Shown piece after piece: positions 22,217 through 33,085 of a DNA stretch of 64,000 nt. How positions within the stretch are numbered: position 1 is the stretch's first letter; each line of letters begins with the position of its first letter. The translations under genes were made by a program, and so were the position numbers. Below the pieces are notes generated by a model. The model worked only from the letters and a program-made list of their open reading frames with translations, ran no database searches and was not told the DNA's origin. Source of the stretch: Xanthostigma xanthostigma (taxonomy: Eukaryota; Arthropoda; Insecta; Raphidioptera; Raphidiidae); the NCBI GenBank assembly GCA_963575645.1, contig OY754465.1:56629901-56693900 (forward strand), read 5' to 3'.

Positions 22217-23027
22217 ATAGCGGTCCCGCCCGGTTTCACCCGGGTGCAAAAAAATGAATGGGGGGAGACAAGAATACGCAACATTCATCTTAGTTTACCG
22301 AGATGAATGTTGTGTCCAAATTTCATAATGATCGGAGTTACCATCAAAAGTTTTTGTCAAACGTACTTTTGAGTTATATTTTGCAACATTTTTTATTAAT
22401 GCTCCTATTGGTTGTAGCGTGATATTATATAGCCTATAGCCTTCCTCCATAAATGGGCTCTCCAACAAAAAAAAAAATTCAATTCGAACTAGTAATTCCT
22501 CAGATTAGCGCGTTCAACCAAACAAACAAACTCTTCAGCTTTATATACAGGCTGAGTTTTAAGTTGATGCTTTTTTTTACAGCGTGTAAAAATCAAATAG
22601 ACGAGCAAATATTTCAAATAGTTTTTTATCAAAGCTCAAAAATAAGAGAGTAACAGCCTTTCGTAGTTTAAATAAATTTTATTAAATTTTCTTTAATTTT
22701 GAGGTCGATCCTGGGGTTATATTATGTCACTATGGAAATAAGTTGTTATTATCTCTCAAAAACAGAACAATACACATGTCAGTTTCAAATAAGCACCAAC
22801 ATACTTGATAATAACAACTTATGTCCATAGTGACATAATATAACCCCAGGACCGACCTCAAAATTAAAGAAAATTTAATAAAATTTATTTAAACTTCGAA
22901 AGGCTGTTTCTCTCTTATTTTTGAGTTTTGATAAAAAAACTATTTGAAATATTTGCTCGTCTATTTGATTTTTACACGCTGTAAAAAAAAGCATCAACTT
23001 AAAACTCACCCTGTATATTAGTATAGA
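22217..23027 (-). mobile_element. Helitron-like element, reverse strand, split by a palindrome
   Basis: On the minus strand it starts TCTATACTAATATA (right end, 23027), continues after the insert with AAGCTGAAGAGTTTG, and ends GGTGAAACCGGGCGGGACCG followed by CTAT, a one-base change from CTAG. The internal order (CCCATTTATGGAGGAAGGC, ATATAATATCACGCTAC) matches 28200-28542. Non-autonomous. Confidence 0.7.
22548..23013. mobile_element. 466-bp mariner-type palindromic MITE inside the Helitron
   Basis: Ends CAGGCTGAGTTTTAAGTTG and CAACTTAAAACTCACCCTG with TA at 22546-22547 and 23014-23015. The arms are complementary over nearly 190 bp, including GACCTCAAAATTAAAG blocks. Its insertion splits the TCTATACTAATATATAAAGC terminus of the host Helitron, so it is the younger element. 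Confidence 0.75.
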
Positions 23028-23119
23028 TATCTATAGATTGCATTTTTACCATTCCAAGACCACAAGTGGGAAATGCTTAGATCAAAGTTCACTTTTCAAA
23101 AAAGTATAATATTTTCCCG

Positions 23120-23232
23120 TTGTAAAAATGTCTACCGCACATTACTGCGCTATTTGCTGGTTTGTGCGAAACCTGCGCTATTTGCTGGTTTGTGCTGGTT
23201 GTGCTAGTTCATGCTTGACGCGGTCTTTTATA
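23120..23232. mobile_element. Right-end fragment, AAAGACCGCGCACA family
   Basis: GTGCTGGTTGTGC..TTCATGCTTGACGCGGTCTTTTA matches the right end of 10066-10429. A ACCTGCGCTATTTGCTGG unit is duplicated in tandem just before it. Confidence 0.45.
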
Positions 23233-23697
23233 CTACATCAGTTGTTATTACTGGATTGCAGGACACCCACATACACAATTTCTCATCAGTAAGTAGCTTA
23301 TCTGTCGAAGCTATTAACATTTTTGCTTTTTTCAAATAATAACACTCGTTCAGATGTGCAAATCTTATGTTTGAAAATATTGACACACAGAAATCTTTTC
23401 AAATATAGTTAGAACCACAGAACAGTAAACTGTTTTGTGGTAAACAGTTCTGTGGTTAGAACATTCTAGAAATTAGTGAAACCTTCTGCACGTCTTTCAT
23501 GCAGCTATACCGTGTTTTTTTTTTTAAACTTTGGGCGTTTTTTATCATCGATTTTTTTATGTGAAAATGAACATTTTTTATTTGATTTTTTTTTTAATTT
23601 ACAGACGACAATAGAGACATTCTAAATTAATCGAAACATTTTTCTTCACCAGTTGTAAATAATGGAATTGTCTATATGTTCATTGTTCATCTCTTAA

Positions 23698-24170
23698 CTA
23701 GCGGTTCGGTCCGGCTTCGCCCGAATTGTAAACTGCCACCGTTTTTTCGTCGACTTACGTTGCAAAATTGGTCTCCACAAAAAGTCAAACCTTTGATTAA
23801 CGTCTGAATAGAACTCTTCAAATAAATAAAATATAACACAAGATGACGTTTCGATCCGGATTTGGATTTTCTTCAGAAATATCTAAAAAATATAAAAATT
23901 AATTAGTATTAAGTTATTTATTTTATAATAGAATTCACGTAAGATTGAAAGTTTGAATAATTCAAAAAATTAGTTTTATTTATTTGAAGAACTCCACAGG
24001 CACAAAAAGTCTTTTATTTCAACGTGATATAATATAATATAGCTTATGTACATTCTGAAGGTTTATTCTAAATAGTGGTGAAAGAATTTTTCAAATAGGT
24101 GCAGTAGTTACCGTCCACATATACACAAACTCACAAAATTCGCACTATCTCTTTATAATATCAGTATAGA
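23698..24170 (-). mobile_element. Helitron-like element, complete ends, reverse strand
   Basis: On the minus strand it starts TCTATACTGATATTATAAAG (24170) and ends GGGCGAAGCCGGACCGAACC then GCTAG (23698). The base before the 5' TC is A and the base after the 3' CTAG is T, the AT insertion rule of Helitrons. Without the 214-bp insert and one 11-bp duplication it would be about 248 bp. A related 3' end is at 36595. Confidence 0.7.
23787..24000 (-). mobile_element. 214-bp hammerhead-like insert with 11-bp duplication
   Basis: CACAAAAAGTC occurs at 23776-23786 and 24001-24011, on either side of an insert whose ends are inverted (TCTTCAAATAAATAAAA and TTTTATTTATTTGAAGA). On the minus strand: CTGAAGA (complement of 23870-23876), hairpin AATCCAAATCCGGAT, GAAACGTCAT (GAAA at 23849-23852). 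The 11-bp duplication is longer than that of most DNA transposons and suggests target-primed or retroposon-type integration. The core is that of family A (62788-63236). Self-cleavage is inference. Confidence 0.6.
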
Positions 24171-24372
24171 TTTTAAAATTGGATGAATCAAGGATATATT
24201 ATGTCCTTTATTTTCTACGTCGTCTGCGCCTGAGCAAAAGTAGCAACAAAAAGTCCATATTGCAGCAGACTTTTAGCGAGCGATATTGAAAACGTGTGCT
24301 CGAGTGGTTCACAGTGACTGCTTGAGCGGTTCGTGACGTCCGGCCTAAAAGCAATACGTTTACTGTACACAC

Positions 24373-24924
24373 TAGTGATGTGCCGGATATCCGTATCCGT
24401 ATCCGCAGATATCCGAGGGAGAAGAAAGATCCGTATCCGTATACGTTAGTTTTTGGAGGATCTTTTACGGATCTTTTACCTTATTAATTTTCAATTCATA
24501 GATGAAATTTTATATATATAGGTGATTATGTAATAATGAAAAATTGTTAAATTCCATTCAGATTATTTTTTATTTTTAAAAATCGCATTTGGCACCTTTA
24601 TATTGCAAACATTTATCGTAGTGAGTACCATACCAATAGTACATAACTCAAAGGTACTAAAAAACTATCTTTATAAATGAGATATTGCACATCGATCTTT
24701 GGAAAGAGACAATCTGTTATGAGAGTTAACTCTTAAAGAGGTCAATAACTTTTTCCCATAACAGTCAGTCTCTTTCCAAAGGTCGATGTGCAATATTTAC
24801 CGCCGCGTACTCTAAGAAAGTTAAGATTCGTATCCGTATCCGTATTCGCGGATCTTGAAACCAAATATCCGTATTCAGATCCGTATCCGCGGATATACAT
24901 TTTTAACGATCCGGCACATCACTA
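24373..24924. mobile_element. 552-bp hAT-type MITE with exact 8-bp duplication
   Basis: Ends TAGTGATGTGCCGGAT and ATCCGGCACATCACTA, flanked by GTACACAC at 24365-24372 and 24925-24932. The sub-terminal regions are full of ATCCGTATCCG repeats on both sides in opposite orientation. A central pair of inverted AATCGATCTTTGGAAAGAG-like blocks (24690, 24770) adds another hairpin. Non-coding. Confidence 0.85.
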
Positions 24925-24932
24925 GTACACAC

Positions 24933-25270
24933 GAGCGATTTATTGTTATACAAAAAAAAAAACTACATCATAATATTATGTTCTTAAAACTTTATTTTAT
25001 ATTTTTTCATTTATAAAAATTTCATATAATTCAAATGCAGCCTTGTAACTTTGAAAAAAATATATAAAAATGTGATAATCTATTTTATTAATAATACAAC
25101 ATAAGTTTAATAATTGATGTAAATATTGAAATAGTTTAACGGTACTTTTTCAGTTTTGTTTTTCCAACTTGTAAGTCGACGGAAACATTGAGTTTTAGAA
25201 CAGTGGCTTCCAACGTGGTACCGACAGTTCGAACTCAAAATCCACATTCAGCGTGAGCATGATCGAACAT
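24933..25270. other. No feature resolved
   Basis: AT-rich spacer, then the beginning of an open frame that lies in MITE sequence. Confidence 0.5.
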
Positions 25271-25790
25271 ATGGCCAAAGGTCGTTTTTGGAAGTGACGA
25301 AACGTCTTTTCAAACTTGTTTTGTGGATAGATCTGGTGCGCGCGCAGCAACAATTCAAATATATAAACACAGAGCAAAACGTGTCTGTTTTCTGACTCTA
25401 AGCAGAATGACGCCATCTTGGTTTGTGGTTCTTACTCAGAGCAAGCAGAGTACCTAGCAAGAAGAATAGCCCCTGTTCTAATTTTAAAATCTATCCTGTG
25501 AGCTAGCAGGCGAGCCCGCAGTGACGTCATTTCCAGCCTCGTACCCAGCCTGCCGGCCAGCAGAAGTGCAAGCAGTGTTTCTATCAGTGTTTCCAGCCTC
25601 GTGTGCAGCGGCCTTATGGTAGCACGAGGCTGGATTTGCCGCTAGATTCCTTACTAGATTTGGCTGCTATATTTTAAGCTTGCAGCTAAGGCGCTGGTTT
25701 TGGTGATTGGTTTCACATGATGCATGTATTGAAGCTTGCTTTGTAGATGGGTTTGTTGCGCGCGCAGTGACAGTTCGAATGTTAACACAA
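25271..25790. mobile_element. AGGCC MITE family, two abutting partial copies
   Basis: The first part (25271-25616) runs from ACGAAACGTCTTTTCAAAC to GTGTGCAGCGGCCTTA, a true right end. The second (25625-25790) starts again at AGCACGAGGCTGGATTTGCC and goes to GCGCGCAGTGACAGTTCG. Their head-to-tail order suggests nested insertion or recombination between copies. Confidence 0.6.
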
Positions 25791-25797
25791 GAAAATA

Positions 25798-25998
25798 GCA
25801 GTGATTGAAATCCAACCTCGAAATTCTGTGCTTATAAAAGCTACAAGAGCAACACCAAAAAAAAAGTGCACAGACGGCGTTTTTTTAGTGGTAAGTATAA
25901 CTAAAGGAGTTATGCGAACGCCGTCTTTGCATTTTTTTTTTGCTGTTGCTTTGTAGCTTTTATAAGCACAGAATTTCGAGGTTGGATTTCAATTCCTT
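25798..25998. repeat. Foldback repeat, about 200 bp
   Basis: Arms GATTGAAATCCAACCTCG / CGAGGTTGGATTTCAATT enclose GAAATTCTGTGCTTATAAAA and GACGGCGTT / AACGCCGTC in inverted order. TGTCTGCCTCGAAATTC is repeated twice just beyond (26000, 26068). Confidence 0.65.
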
Positions 25999-26156
25999 GT
26001 CTGCCTCGAAATTCATTTTTTTTCGACGTCTTAGGCACAGAATTTCGAGCTTGATCTCAATTTCTTGTCTGCCTCGAAATTCTTTTTTTTTTAAGTTATA
26101 ATCTTGAGATCCAGTCACCTCAAGTTTTTGAATTTAGCACAGAACGAAGATTTTTT

Positions 26157-26305
26157 TTAATATTATATAGCCTATAGCCTTCCTCGATAAATGGGCTATC
26201 CAACAAAAAAAAATTCAATTTGAACCAGTAGTTCCTGAGATTAGCGCGTTCAACCAAACAAACAAATAAACAAACTCTTTAGCTTTATATAGGTATATAC
26301 CTATA
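26157..26305 (-). mobile_element. Helitron-like 5' fragment, reverse strand
   Basis: TATATAGCCTATAGCCTTCC, GAACCAGTAGTTCCTGAGAT and ACTCTTTAGCTTTATATA match the 5' half of 28200-28542 in reverse. The 3' hairpin half is missing. Confidence 0.6.
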
Positions 26306-27165
26306 GATATGGCTGACGACCGCGGCTATTTTCATACTTTTTAGATCGTGATTTTTCAGTAGTCGTGTTTTAGTTTTTGATCTTACTTTTTATTTAAATT
26401 ATTTTGGGGTTATAATAAAACGTTGAGAGCCACTGGTGTAGAATATAAAACAAGAAGCACGCAAATATGTATAAATGACTAGGTTGTAATCTCCATTCGT
26501 CTGTGTTATTAATAATATGCACTGGCATAACATTATAATAGATAGGTAGGTATAACAAACGTAGGGTACACTCTATTGTAAAAATTTCTAGTTTTAAAAA
26601 AATCTAAAAAAACACGCTTATATCAACGCACTAAGAAATCTACATAAACAAAATTGTAATCTCCGTTTATACAAAATCTTAAAGGGGTTAGGGGTAGTCA
26701 TTGGCATGAAAAAATGAGTTTTTTCTCGACAGTAATTTATTTTTTAATACTCATGCGGGAAAAGTGGTATCTTTACGCATGCTGTTACGGTTGAAAAGTA
26801 GCTATTTTCATTCAAAATAATTACGGTGTTAATGTCAACGAAACAAACTGTCATTTGAAGCAGATTTGAGGTTAAAATTTTCGATTATGGACTTTTATTC
26901 TTGACAATTTTAACAATTTTAACTGAATTTTCAACTTTTTTTGATTTAATTTTAATTTTTATTACTTCTAATTTCTTTTCTTAATTGGTAGTAAAATTTT
27001 AATTTCAATTTAATTTAATTCGTAATAAAAAATAGTATGTGCAACTCGTGCGTCATTGTCGCACTAGTTGCACAATATACTATTATGAAGCTAATAATAG
27101 AGTTATTTTATAATGTTTCAACTTGGCTTCACCAAATTAAAAAAAAAAAAATTCGGCTAAGTTAT
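26306..27165. other. No feature resolved
   Basis: AT-rich; no repeat partners noticed and no coding signal. The short hairpin TGCAACTCGTGCGTC / GCACTAGTTGCAC at 27038 is the only structure. Confidence 0.45.
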
Positions 27166-27285
27166 AATCTATCTTGTGGGCTAGCAGGCGAGCCCACAGT
27201 GACGTCATCTCCCAGCCTGCCAGCCAGCAGAAGTCCAAGCAGTGTTTCTAGCAGCGTTTCTAGCCTCGTGTAGCTATATAAGTTA
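27166..27285. mobile_element. AGGCC MITE family, right-end fragment
   Basis: AATCTATCTTGTGGGCTAGC through GTGACGTCATC and CAGAAGTCCAAGCAGTG to TAGCCTCGTGTAGC, matching the last 110 bp of the family without the final AGCGGCCT. Confidence 0.55.
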
Positions 27286-28199
27286 CCGTCTAAATGCGTG
27301 AAACGTTTTCGGCCAGGCCTTTTCCAGCGCTAATACATGTTAATTAATTCATGTTTTTGTAAGTTGAAAGTTTTATTATAATGAACACCGTTTTATTAAT
27401 TAGCAGCACAAATATGGAACTATACATATTTTGATCGCGCGACGACTATCGAAGGCGAAATTTAAATTTCTTCATTTGTTTGTCACGCAATCGTTACATT
27501 TTTAACAAGTTTTTGTATAATTTAGTCATTTTTAATCAAGGTACCTGTGGCGCCCACACGAAGACACAGGCATTTGTTATTCCTCTACGAGTCTACAGTA
27601 TATTATTCGGAACGGCATAATATTTTGTAGGTTATGTAATTCTTATCCTATATTTTACAGAAGAAACAACAAATAATAATTAATATATTAATTTTTTCAA
27701 ATCTTTGATTAACGTCTGATTAGAACTCTTCAATAAATTGGTCGATAATTTTATATATTAATTTTTTATTCGAAAATATGAATTAGGGTCAAGAAATGAA
27801 GTCAGTGATCAGCATGTCGTTGTTTACACTACGAAAACATTATTTATTAACTAAAAGAGATGGTGTTTTTTTTTGAGCTCGAAGAGCTAAAAATTAGACT
27901 TGATATCTATATATCTATACTTCTATACTAACATATAAACCTGAAGAGTTTGTTTATATAATATTGTTTAAATTATAATTTGGAGTGGTTGTCCGGTGTC
28001 TGTATATATAGTAACGGATTACAAAATCCACATACTGTGAGAGTTGTTTTTTAATGAATTATACAGACGTTAGGTCAATTAATTCAAATAAATAAAATCG
28101 TAACTTAGTCTGTAATTGAACAGTTTTAAAGATTCCTAGAGCGAATATTCAGTTTTCATTACTTTTTTCTGTTTATATTTTTTTGGTACCTATATTCTA
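27286..28199. other. Spacer with one family A fragment
   Basis: CTTTGATTAACGTCTGATTAG and TTCAATAAATTGGTCGATAA at 27702-27758 are the outer end of the hammerhead-like family A without its core (each quoted piece differs slightly between copies). Nothing else is resolved. Confidence 0.45.
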
Positions 28200-28542
28200 T
28201 CTATACCAATATATAAAGCTGAAGTGTTTGTTTACTTGGTTGAGCGCGCTAATCTCAGAAACTGCTGGTTCGAATTGGAATTTTTTTTTCGTTGGAGAGC
28301 CCATTTATCGAGGAAGGTTATAGGCTATATAATATCACGCTACGACCAATAGGAGCGGAGCATCAATGCAAAATGTTACTCAAAGTTTGTCCGTCCGACA
28401 AAAACTTTTGAACGGTAACTCCTATATCATCATGAAACTGGGATACAACATTCATCTCGGTAAACTAAGATGAACGTGCGTACTCATGTCCCTCCCCCCA
28501 TTCGTTCTTTTGCACCCGAGTGAAACCGGGCGGGACCGCTAG
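28200..28542 (+). mobile_element. Short Helitron (non-autonomous), intact ends
   Basis: Starts TCTATACCAATATATAAAGC and ends with the hairpin-forming GTGAAACCGGGCGGGACCG then CTAG. It is preceded by A and followed by T, as expected for Helitron insertion. Internal landmarks: CGCGCTAATCTCAGAAACTG, CCCATTTATCGAGGAAGG, TCACGCTACGACCAATAGG, TTTTGAACGGTAACTCC. At 343 bp it has no Rep/helicase. It serves as the uninterrupted reference for the copies at 22217, 26157 and 48015. Confidence 0.8.
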
Positions 28543-29163
28543 TATTTTATATATTTTTGAGCGTTTTGAACTCGAAAATAGCGAGATGTTTCAGGAACGG
28601 CCTGCAGGGTTAAACTTCTTTTCAAATTTTTTTAATGTATCGAACCATTCCTAATAATCACGCACCGCTACGTGATTTATGTCTCGCGGTTGAACTAATA
28701 TGACAAGAATTTATGCCGCGCAATGTACTTTATAAAATATAACATAACCAAACATTTGATCTACGATGAGAGAGCGCCCTATACAAAACCACAAACCAAT
28801 GTCGCGCCATGAAAACTGACTTGGCTGACATGCGATCAAGTGATCGTGTGAACTCAGTCAGGTGTCAACTGTCACGGAACAATCGAGCATCACAATTACG
28901 TATGATTAAAAGATGAGCATCGCGTTTGCATATTGTATGAAATATAAACCCGCGTAATAGGCGGACATGCCGTTCTGTTGTCAACCGTACCCGGTATTTT
29001 GTAGCAGTCAGCTCTGTAATCAGTCTTATTATAACGTTCCGTATTGAGTTTCCCCAAAACAAAACAACATCACTCAAAATATATTATACCTACTATAATT
29101 GCTTCCGGATCCGGCTTCGCCTGGGCAGATTTTAGTTTGGAATCGAAATAATCAAAGGCAGTA
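28543..29163. other. Spacer
   Basis: A GCTTCCGGATCCGGCTTCGCC patch (29101, one base at a time resembling a Helitron 3' end) is the only transposon-like trace. A 70-codon minus-strand frame has no recognisable motif. Confidence 0.4.
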
Positions 29164-29435
29164 ATGCTGGATTGCAAAAATAATTGCCAACATTTTTCTT
29201 TTTCATTTCGAAACAACATTTTTCTGCATACATTGATGAAAATTTAGTTTGAAAAGCGATCTTTTTCTGTGTAGATTAATAATTTTGTTTTTGTGTGAGT
29301 ACAGTCTAATGTTCTACAGAGAGATTGAATACGACATTATAATGTTCCTGCATGCATAAAACTGTAATGATATGATCACAATCCCAGGCCATTGTCAAAA
29401 CAAATCTTTTGACAATCCTTTTTGCAATGCAGCAT
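29164..29435. mobile_element. 272-bp TIR element with TA duplication
   Basis: Ends ATGCTGGATTGCAAAAA and TTTTTGCAATGCAGCAT with TA outside each (29162-29163, 29436-29437). The right end TTTTGACAATCC..TGCA..CAGCAT recurs at 51984-52014 and 60418-60450, and the interior TTGAAAAGC(G/A)ATCTTTTTCT recurs at 50830. It is the compact form of the 50585-52014 element. Confidence 0.6.
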
Positions 29436-29500
29436 TAGACTTGAAACTTGGTATAGACCAGCATTAATTGTAGGGGAAAAAAATCTTGTCAAAGGACTCT

Positions 29501-30015
29501 GTACAAACCTTATCGGATTTGGTTCTCGGTTAAATTGATCGAAAATGGTTTTATTTTATAGTTTAAAGGTCACTAAGAAAAAGTTTCAATGGGTGCATAG
29601 CCTAAAAGCTAATAGGTTTTTAGCTACAGATATATTTAGCGAGATTTTAGATATAGAGATATCCATTGAATTCACAATCTTAAAAAATCCTAAGCTCTAG
29701 AAATATGTTTTCGAATGATCTGAATCCGAATATGACATTATTATTTTATACAGGCTGACACTTTCCAACATTACCTATTTTCGACTATTTTTCTATTTCT
29801 GAAAAAAATCACGAAAGTTGAACATGGAAAATGCTTGTGAATTCAATGGATAACCCTATATCTAAAATCTCGCTAAACATATCTGTATAGCTAAAAGTCT
29901 ATTGGTTTTTAGGTTATGTGCACATGGACACTTTTTCTTAGTGACTTTTAAACTATAAAATAAAACCATTTTCGTTCAAAGTAACCGATAACCAAATCCC
30001 ATACGGTTTGTGCGG
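29501..30015. repeat. Foldback repeat, 515 bp (reference copy)
   Basis: Arms begin GTACAAACCTTATCGGATTT and end AATCCCATACGGTTTGTGC. Each carries GGTTCTCGGTTAAATTGATC, ATTTTATAGTTTAAAGG, CACTAAGAAAAAG, TAGCTACAGATAT and GATTTTAGATATAGAGATA in mirrored order around 29740-29790. Partial copies: 4760-5345, 31800-32225, 34526-34750. Confidence 0.65.
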
Positions 30016-30624
30016 GGGCCTTTATCCGCACCAAAATTTGAACCCAGAAGCATCCGAAAATTATTCTAACGAACTGTTCCAATGCCCTGTTCGTAAAACA
30101 CGAGTTAACGAGCAGAAAATAGCATTACGACGCTATTATGAACCGACGCTTATTCACGTTTTAAGTATACGAAGTAAATTTACCCTTTCGTAGTCGATAT
30201 TTCAAAACACAGTCACGCATAAGGCTTACAATAGCATGCATAATTGATGCGAGGATGAGTCTTATTGACTCAATATGTCTATAAATAATTGATAGAGTAT
30301 TGTTCTGAAAGTGCCCTATAAATGTTTGATACGGTTAAATATTATATGGAAACAAATTATATAAGAACTTAATAAGAGGAGAAGAACATCCCTATAATTA
30401 TGTGTGTTACTTACAAACTGCTCTACTTAATACAAAATATTTTTTTGTTTTTTTTGTAAATAGATAGTACCTAGTACACAAATATCATGTAATTAAAAGA
30501 CACATGGAAAAAAAAATATCTGAAAAACACGGATTTCAAAATAGTGTAGGGTAATTCGAGGGGAGCTGGACCACATTTAAGAATTTATTTTTTTTATTTA
30601 AGAAAATTGGAAATACAGAAATGT
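30016..30624. other. No feature resolved
   Basis: AT-rich spacer; a 61-codon frame starting in the palindrome end is not a gene. Confidence 0.5.
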
Positions 30625-31140
30625 AGGTCTAATATAATAAAACATAACTAGTGTGACCTGTGCGAATTATTCGCACTAAATAAGTATAATAATTATCACT
30701 TTACAAAATTATTTTTTAAATATGATTGCAGGTATTCAATTCGTTTCTAATTTTGCACACTGATATAACGTTCTTCTTTTTGTTGTATTACAATATGAAG
30801 CTCAGATGACAGATCGAAGAAATATTTTACTAAAATTGTCATAGAGGCGCAAGTAGCAAAAGCGTTGAGCTAACCCAGATGGCATCATGCAGCATTGCTG
30901 TGACGTTGTTCAGCGTTGCTCGCTGTTTCAAAATTAAAGCCGTTAGATGGCAGAAGTTGTTCAACGTTGCTGTATTTTAATTAATTTACAAAAACAAAAG
31001 CAATAATAAATTTTTTAGTTGTCGATGTCAGTAGAGCAAGCAATTATCTGTAAAATGATATATAATTTATGTGGAGAAGTTGTGAGGTTTTTTCTAAAAA
31101 GGGAGGCAAACATCTTTAACCTTAGCGTATATTAATATAT
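30625..31140 (+). repeat. Dispersed repeat Q, copy 1
   Basis: AGTATAATAATTATCACTTT, GGTATTCAATTCGTTTCTAA, TGACAGATCGAAGAAATATT, GATGGCATCATGCAGCATTG and TTTAGTTGTCGATGTCAGTA recur in order at 36838-37705. It contains tandem-like GTTCAGCGTTGCT units. No coding signal; class unknown. Confidence 0.55.
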
Positions 31141-31151
31141 ATGATTTTACC

Positions 31152-31312
31152 TTTGATATTGTTACATTAACGCTCTCTCTCTCTTTTTTGTAATATTGTC
31201 AAAATTAGTTTTCCTTAGCTACGCTGGAAAAATGAATGTTGTTATTATTTTGGAAATATTACAAAAGAGAGAGAGAGAGAGAGCGTTAATGTAACAAAAC
31301 AATATCAAGGGT
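31152..31312. repeat. Foldback repeat with CT/GA microsatellite arms
   Basis: ATATTGTTACATTAACGC(TC)n on the left and (GA)nGCGTTAATGTAAC on the right are inverted around a 90-base centre. The GA run on the right is longer (about 11 units) than the CT run. Confidence 0.6.
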
Positions 31313-31574
31313 ATATAATTATGTTTTATTATATTAGACCTACATTTCTGTTTTTGAAAGTTCAATTTTTAATTTAACGAGATTTCATCTGTTCTAATAA
31401 ATTGCTAATAAATTTTGTATCTATTTATTTATTCAATCAGATCCAATTTCATATGTTTATCACTCGTTAATTAATATTTCATGCGCACAGCAATACGTAA
31501 AGCGATTTAGTGAGACTAAAATGAAAATTAATAAAGTTCTTGGCAAAACTTTTTGTTTGTATACTTATCACGAT

Positions 31575-31793
31575 GACTCACTAATAATACTTTAAGTTAT
31601 AGAGGTCACCAAAATATTATTTTAAGTTATTGAGGGCCAACGCTAAAAATATTTATTTAAGTTACCAAGGTTTTGTGCTTTAAGTAACGGATGTTTTAGG
31701 CTTTGAGGGGAAGGGAATTAAAAAAAAAATTAAGTTACAGAGGTTTTTAACTTATCGGGGTTTAACTTATCGAGGTTCTACTGTAGTACAGTT
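31575..31793. mobile_element. pogo/Tigger-like right end
   Basis: Ends TTATCGAGGTTCTACTGTA, the reverse of the TACAGTAGAACCTCGATAA terminus common to pogo-type elements. Upstream are repeated ACTTATCGGGG / TTAAGTTA(C/T)(C/A)GAGG units. The opposite end is not found, so it is probably truncated. Confidence 0.45.
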
Positions 31794-31799
31794 TGTACA

Positions 31800-32225
31800 T
31801 GTAACGTTAAAACATAAATTTTTAGCTACAGATATGTTTAGCGAGAGTTTAGATACAGGGATATATCCATTGAATTCACAAACATGTTCCGTGTTCAACT
31901 TTTGTGCTTTTATTTTTAGAAATAGAAAAATAGTCGAAAACTAGGTAATGTTGGAAGGTGTCACCCAGTATAAAATAATAATGTGATATTTGGATTCAGC
32001 GCACTCGAAAACACATTTCTGGAGCTTAGGATTTTTTAAGATTGTGAATTCATTAGATATCCCTATATCTAAAATCTCACTAAACATATCTGTAGTTAAA
32101 AATTCGTTGGTTTTTAGGCTGTGCACCGATATGGACACTTTTTCTTAGTGACCTTTAAACTATAAAATAAAACCATTTTCGATCAGTTTAACCGAGAACC
32201 AAATCCCATAAGTTTTGTGCGGAGT
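31800..32225. repeat. Copy of the 29.5-kb palindrome family
   Basis: AGCTACAGATATGTTTAGCG at the left and ATTTTCGATCAGTTTAACCG, GAACCAAATCCCATAAG at the right follow the order of 29501-30015; the first 60 bp of the left arm are missing. Confidence 0.6.
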
Positions 32226-32424
32226 TCTTTACACAGGAAAATCTCGCGACAAGCTTTTATCTCACATAAATTGTAGAATGTAATAAATGGTTGGGTTTGA
32301 TTCAATTTAAAGTTTATTTTCTTCTTTTTATATAAAGCCTTGTTTTTAAAATTGTTTTTTTACTATTAATTTTTCTCTCTTCCCTTCACATCCATGTGTA
32401 AAGTTTTAAAGCGGTCCAAGAAAT
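32226..32424. other. No feature resolved
   Basis: Short AT-rich spacer. Confidence 0.5.
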
Positions 32425-32432
32425 AGTGGCCG

Positions 32433-32941
32433 CAGCGTTACCAGACGTCCCGATTTTTAAATCAAAATTAAATGTCCCGCGCGGGACAGGCTCACTCCCG
32501 CTTTTCGGGGATAACTTTAAAAGAAGTTAAATCTTCACAGAAATATCATGAATAAGTAATTCTTATAAATAATTATTCTCTTATTGTAAGTTGCAATTTG
32601 TAACACTCACTCCACAGACTATTGTTTGAAACGCCATATTTTTCTAATGAATAAAACTTTTTTGATTTTGATTTCTGTTTTTTTTTTTTATTCTGAAGAC
32701 GAATAAGACTCAACTATTTAACGATAGGGTAAATCTGATTTAAAATATTATATTTTTATTAAAATACATTTTCTAAACGTAAACGTAATTTTAATTCAAA
32801 TAAAAAGATAAAATAGGTATTTGACAACTTCTGATTATATACGTGTTTTTACCATGTCCCGCTTTCGACGAAAGAATCCCGCTGTTTTCACTCAAAGAGT
32901 TCCAAAATCCCGACTTGGCAAAAAAAAAACTGGCAACGCAG
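32433..32941. mobile_element. 509-bp hAT-type MITE with exact 8-bp duplication
   Basis: Flanked by AGTGGCCG at 32425-32432 and 32942-32949. Ends CAGCGTTACCAGACGTCCCG and, in reverse, CTGCGTTGCCAG, a usual hAT-type terminus. Interior CGCGCGGGACAGG and TGTCCCGCTTTCG are an inverted pair. Related by its CCAG/TCCCG termini to 44386-45232. Confidence 0.8.
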
Positions 32942-32949
32942 AGTGGCCG

Positions 32950-33085
32950 TGACAAAACCAGGTGACAGCTGGAAAGACATCCGCGGCCCGTAAAGATGCA
33001 AGGATATACCAAATCCACCGACAGAGGGCCGATGGTGTAGACATATACAGATGATGATGATAATAATAATAACGCATAATACGAA
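32950..33085 (+). pseudogene. Possible LINE 3' end (RTE-like), very short
   Basis: In the plus frame the sequence after the MITE reads PGDSWKDIRGP, a stop, then further residues up to a (GAT)n(AAT)n microsatellite at 33050-33073. DRW/SW-K-D-I followed by a simple-repeat tail is seen at the end of several LINE clades. The match is short and has a stop, so it could be chance. Confidence 0.25.
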
